Assembly (NCBI GenBank): GCA_046081905.1
Contig: JBJTWS010000316.1
Span: 1-5,468, forward strand
Reading direction: 5' to 3'
DNA from: CBW1002 sp046081905
GTDB lineage: Bacteria > Cyanobacteriota > Cyanobacteriia > PCC-6307 > Cyanobiaceae
Length of the DNA stretch: 5,468 bases
Within the stretch, counting starts at the first letter, position 1, and each line of letters opens with the position of its first letter. This document shows, one piece after another, positions 5,073-5,468 of the stretch. Below the pieces are notes generated by a model. It made no database searches, was not told the DNA's origin, and was given only the letters and a program-made list of their open reading frames with translations. The position numbers and the translations under genes were made by a program.

Positions 5073-5263
5073 GTTTGAGGTGTTGAACGTATGGGTGTCG
5101 AGATGTCGAGCGTTGAGCGTCGAGCGTCGAATGCCGACCGTCGAGCATCGGGCGTCGAACGCCGAGGTGTCGACCCTCGAACTGTCGACGTGTTGATCGT
5201 CGAACGTCGAGGGTCGAAGGTTGAGCGTCGAGGTGGCGATCGTCGCGGTGGCGAACACCGACT
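5073..5263. repeat. Degenerate heptanucleotide tandem array, GTCGARC
   Basis: From 5097 about 24 units of seven bases follow the consensus GTCGARC. Examples are GTCGAGC at 5105, 5119 and 5140, GTTGAGC at 5112 and 5220, and GTCGAAC at 5154 and 5199. The phase is unbroken for nine units (5105-5167), with single extra T bases between some later units. Degenerate units extend left to 5073. Every well-preserved unit holds the palindromic core TCGA. Seven is not a multiple of three, so all frames read through as spurious repetitive peptides. Heptanucleotide tandem repeats (STRR) are known in filamentous cyanobacteria; whether this is related is not known. Confidence 0.8.
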
Positions 5264-5301
5264 GCAAACATCTGGCAGTTGACGCCCGCGCAGCAGAACG
5301 C

Positions 5302-5323
5302 CCCCACCGGCGAACCGGAGGGG
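5302..5323. terminator. Hairpin downstream of the heptamer array
   Basis: CCCC-A-CCGG (5302-5310) pairs with CCGG-A-GGGG (5315-5323) around CGAA: eight base pairs with one A-A mismatch. There is no T-tract on either side. It could be the transcript end of an unseen minus-strand gene to the right, but no gene is supported. Confidence 0.3.
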
Positions 5324-5468
5324 ACGGCAGGGCCTATTAAAAGTCTGTCCCAGGCGGTCTCTACTCCATTCCCTGACTGGGTTTTCCTGGGGTGGTCCTG
5401 CTCCTGATTCTTGCCAACACCGCCCCTCCAGAGCCCTGCCGCAGCCACGGATCTGATCAGCTTCCTCA
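5324..5468. other. No gene supported to the window end
   Basis: With the repeats above, the 632 bases from 4837 to the end contain no convincing coding sequence. A short plus-strand reading from GTG 5391 (VVLLLILANTAPPEPC) looks a little like a signal peptide and runs off the edge. It has no ribosome site and is too short to call. TATTAA at 5335-5340 lacks a -35 partner. Confidence 0.4.

Noticed and set aside
5073..5263. CRISPR array
   Set aside because: Units are 7 bp and contiguous with no spacers; no cas genes are present.
4687..5448. Long minus-strand reading of about 253 codons, rich in His, Pro and Arg
   Set aside because: It runs through the heptamer array and the G-rich block and antisense to the nuclease remnant; its composition is produced by the repeats.

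Overview
The window is GC-rich with strongly G/C-ending codons. It contains one perfect HIP1 octamer (GCGATCGC), a tyrosine recombinase and an Excalibur-plus-nuclease gene of types I associate with picocyanobacteria. A high-GC Synechococcus/Cyanobium-like cyanobacterium is the best guess. No rRNA, tRNA or core housekeeping gene is present to confirm it.

Layout. Positions 1-1295 hold two divergent lipoprotein genes: a HEAT-repeat lipoprotein on the minus strand, cut by the window edge, and an unrecognised lipoprotein on the plus strand whose stop codon lies inside a long hairpin. Positions 1372-2022 encode what looks like only the C-terminal part of a large DEAD/DEAH-box restriction-type helicase. 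A convergent gap with two strong inverted repeats separates it from a full-length minus-strand tyrosine recombinase (2201-3415).

Positions 3416-4427 are about 1 kb with no convincing intact gene, but they are densely patterned. They hold a tandem 11-bp repeat at the integrase 5' end, a U-tailed terminator with no obvious gene before it, GTTGACAAC dyads, a short codon-biased gene tail, and an array of about eleven direct and inverted copies of GAACCRCTGCA around a locally AT-richer core. This could be the control, attachment or replication region of an integrative element or satellite whose cargo is largely gone.

Positions 4428-4836 are a broken secreted thermonuclease gene (signal peptide, Excalibur motif, frameshift, Cys-to-stop change, loss of most of the nuclease domain). 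From 4837 to the end there is no supportable gene. This stretch holds a G-rich block of degenerate repeats, a degenerate heptanucleotide tandem array of about 24 units (5073-5263), a hairpin and plain sequence.

Overall this reads as a decayed, recombination-prone genomic island: a recombinase, remnants of a restriction helicase and a nuclease, and three separate families of short repeats beside the recombinase. The repeat region next to the integrase is the most likely place for something undescribed.
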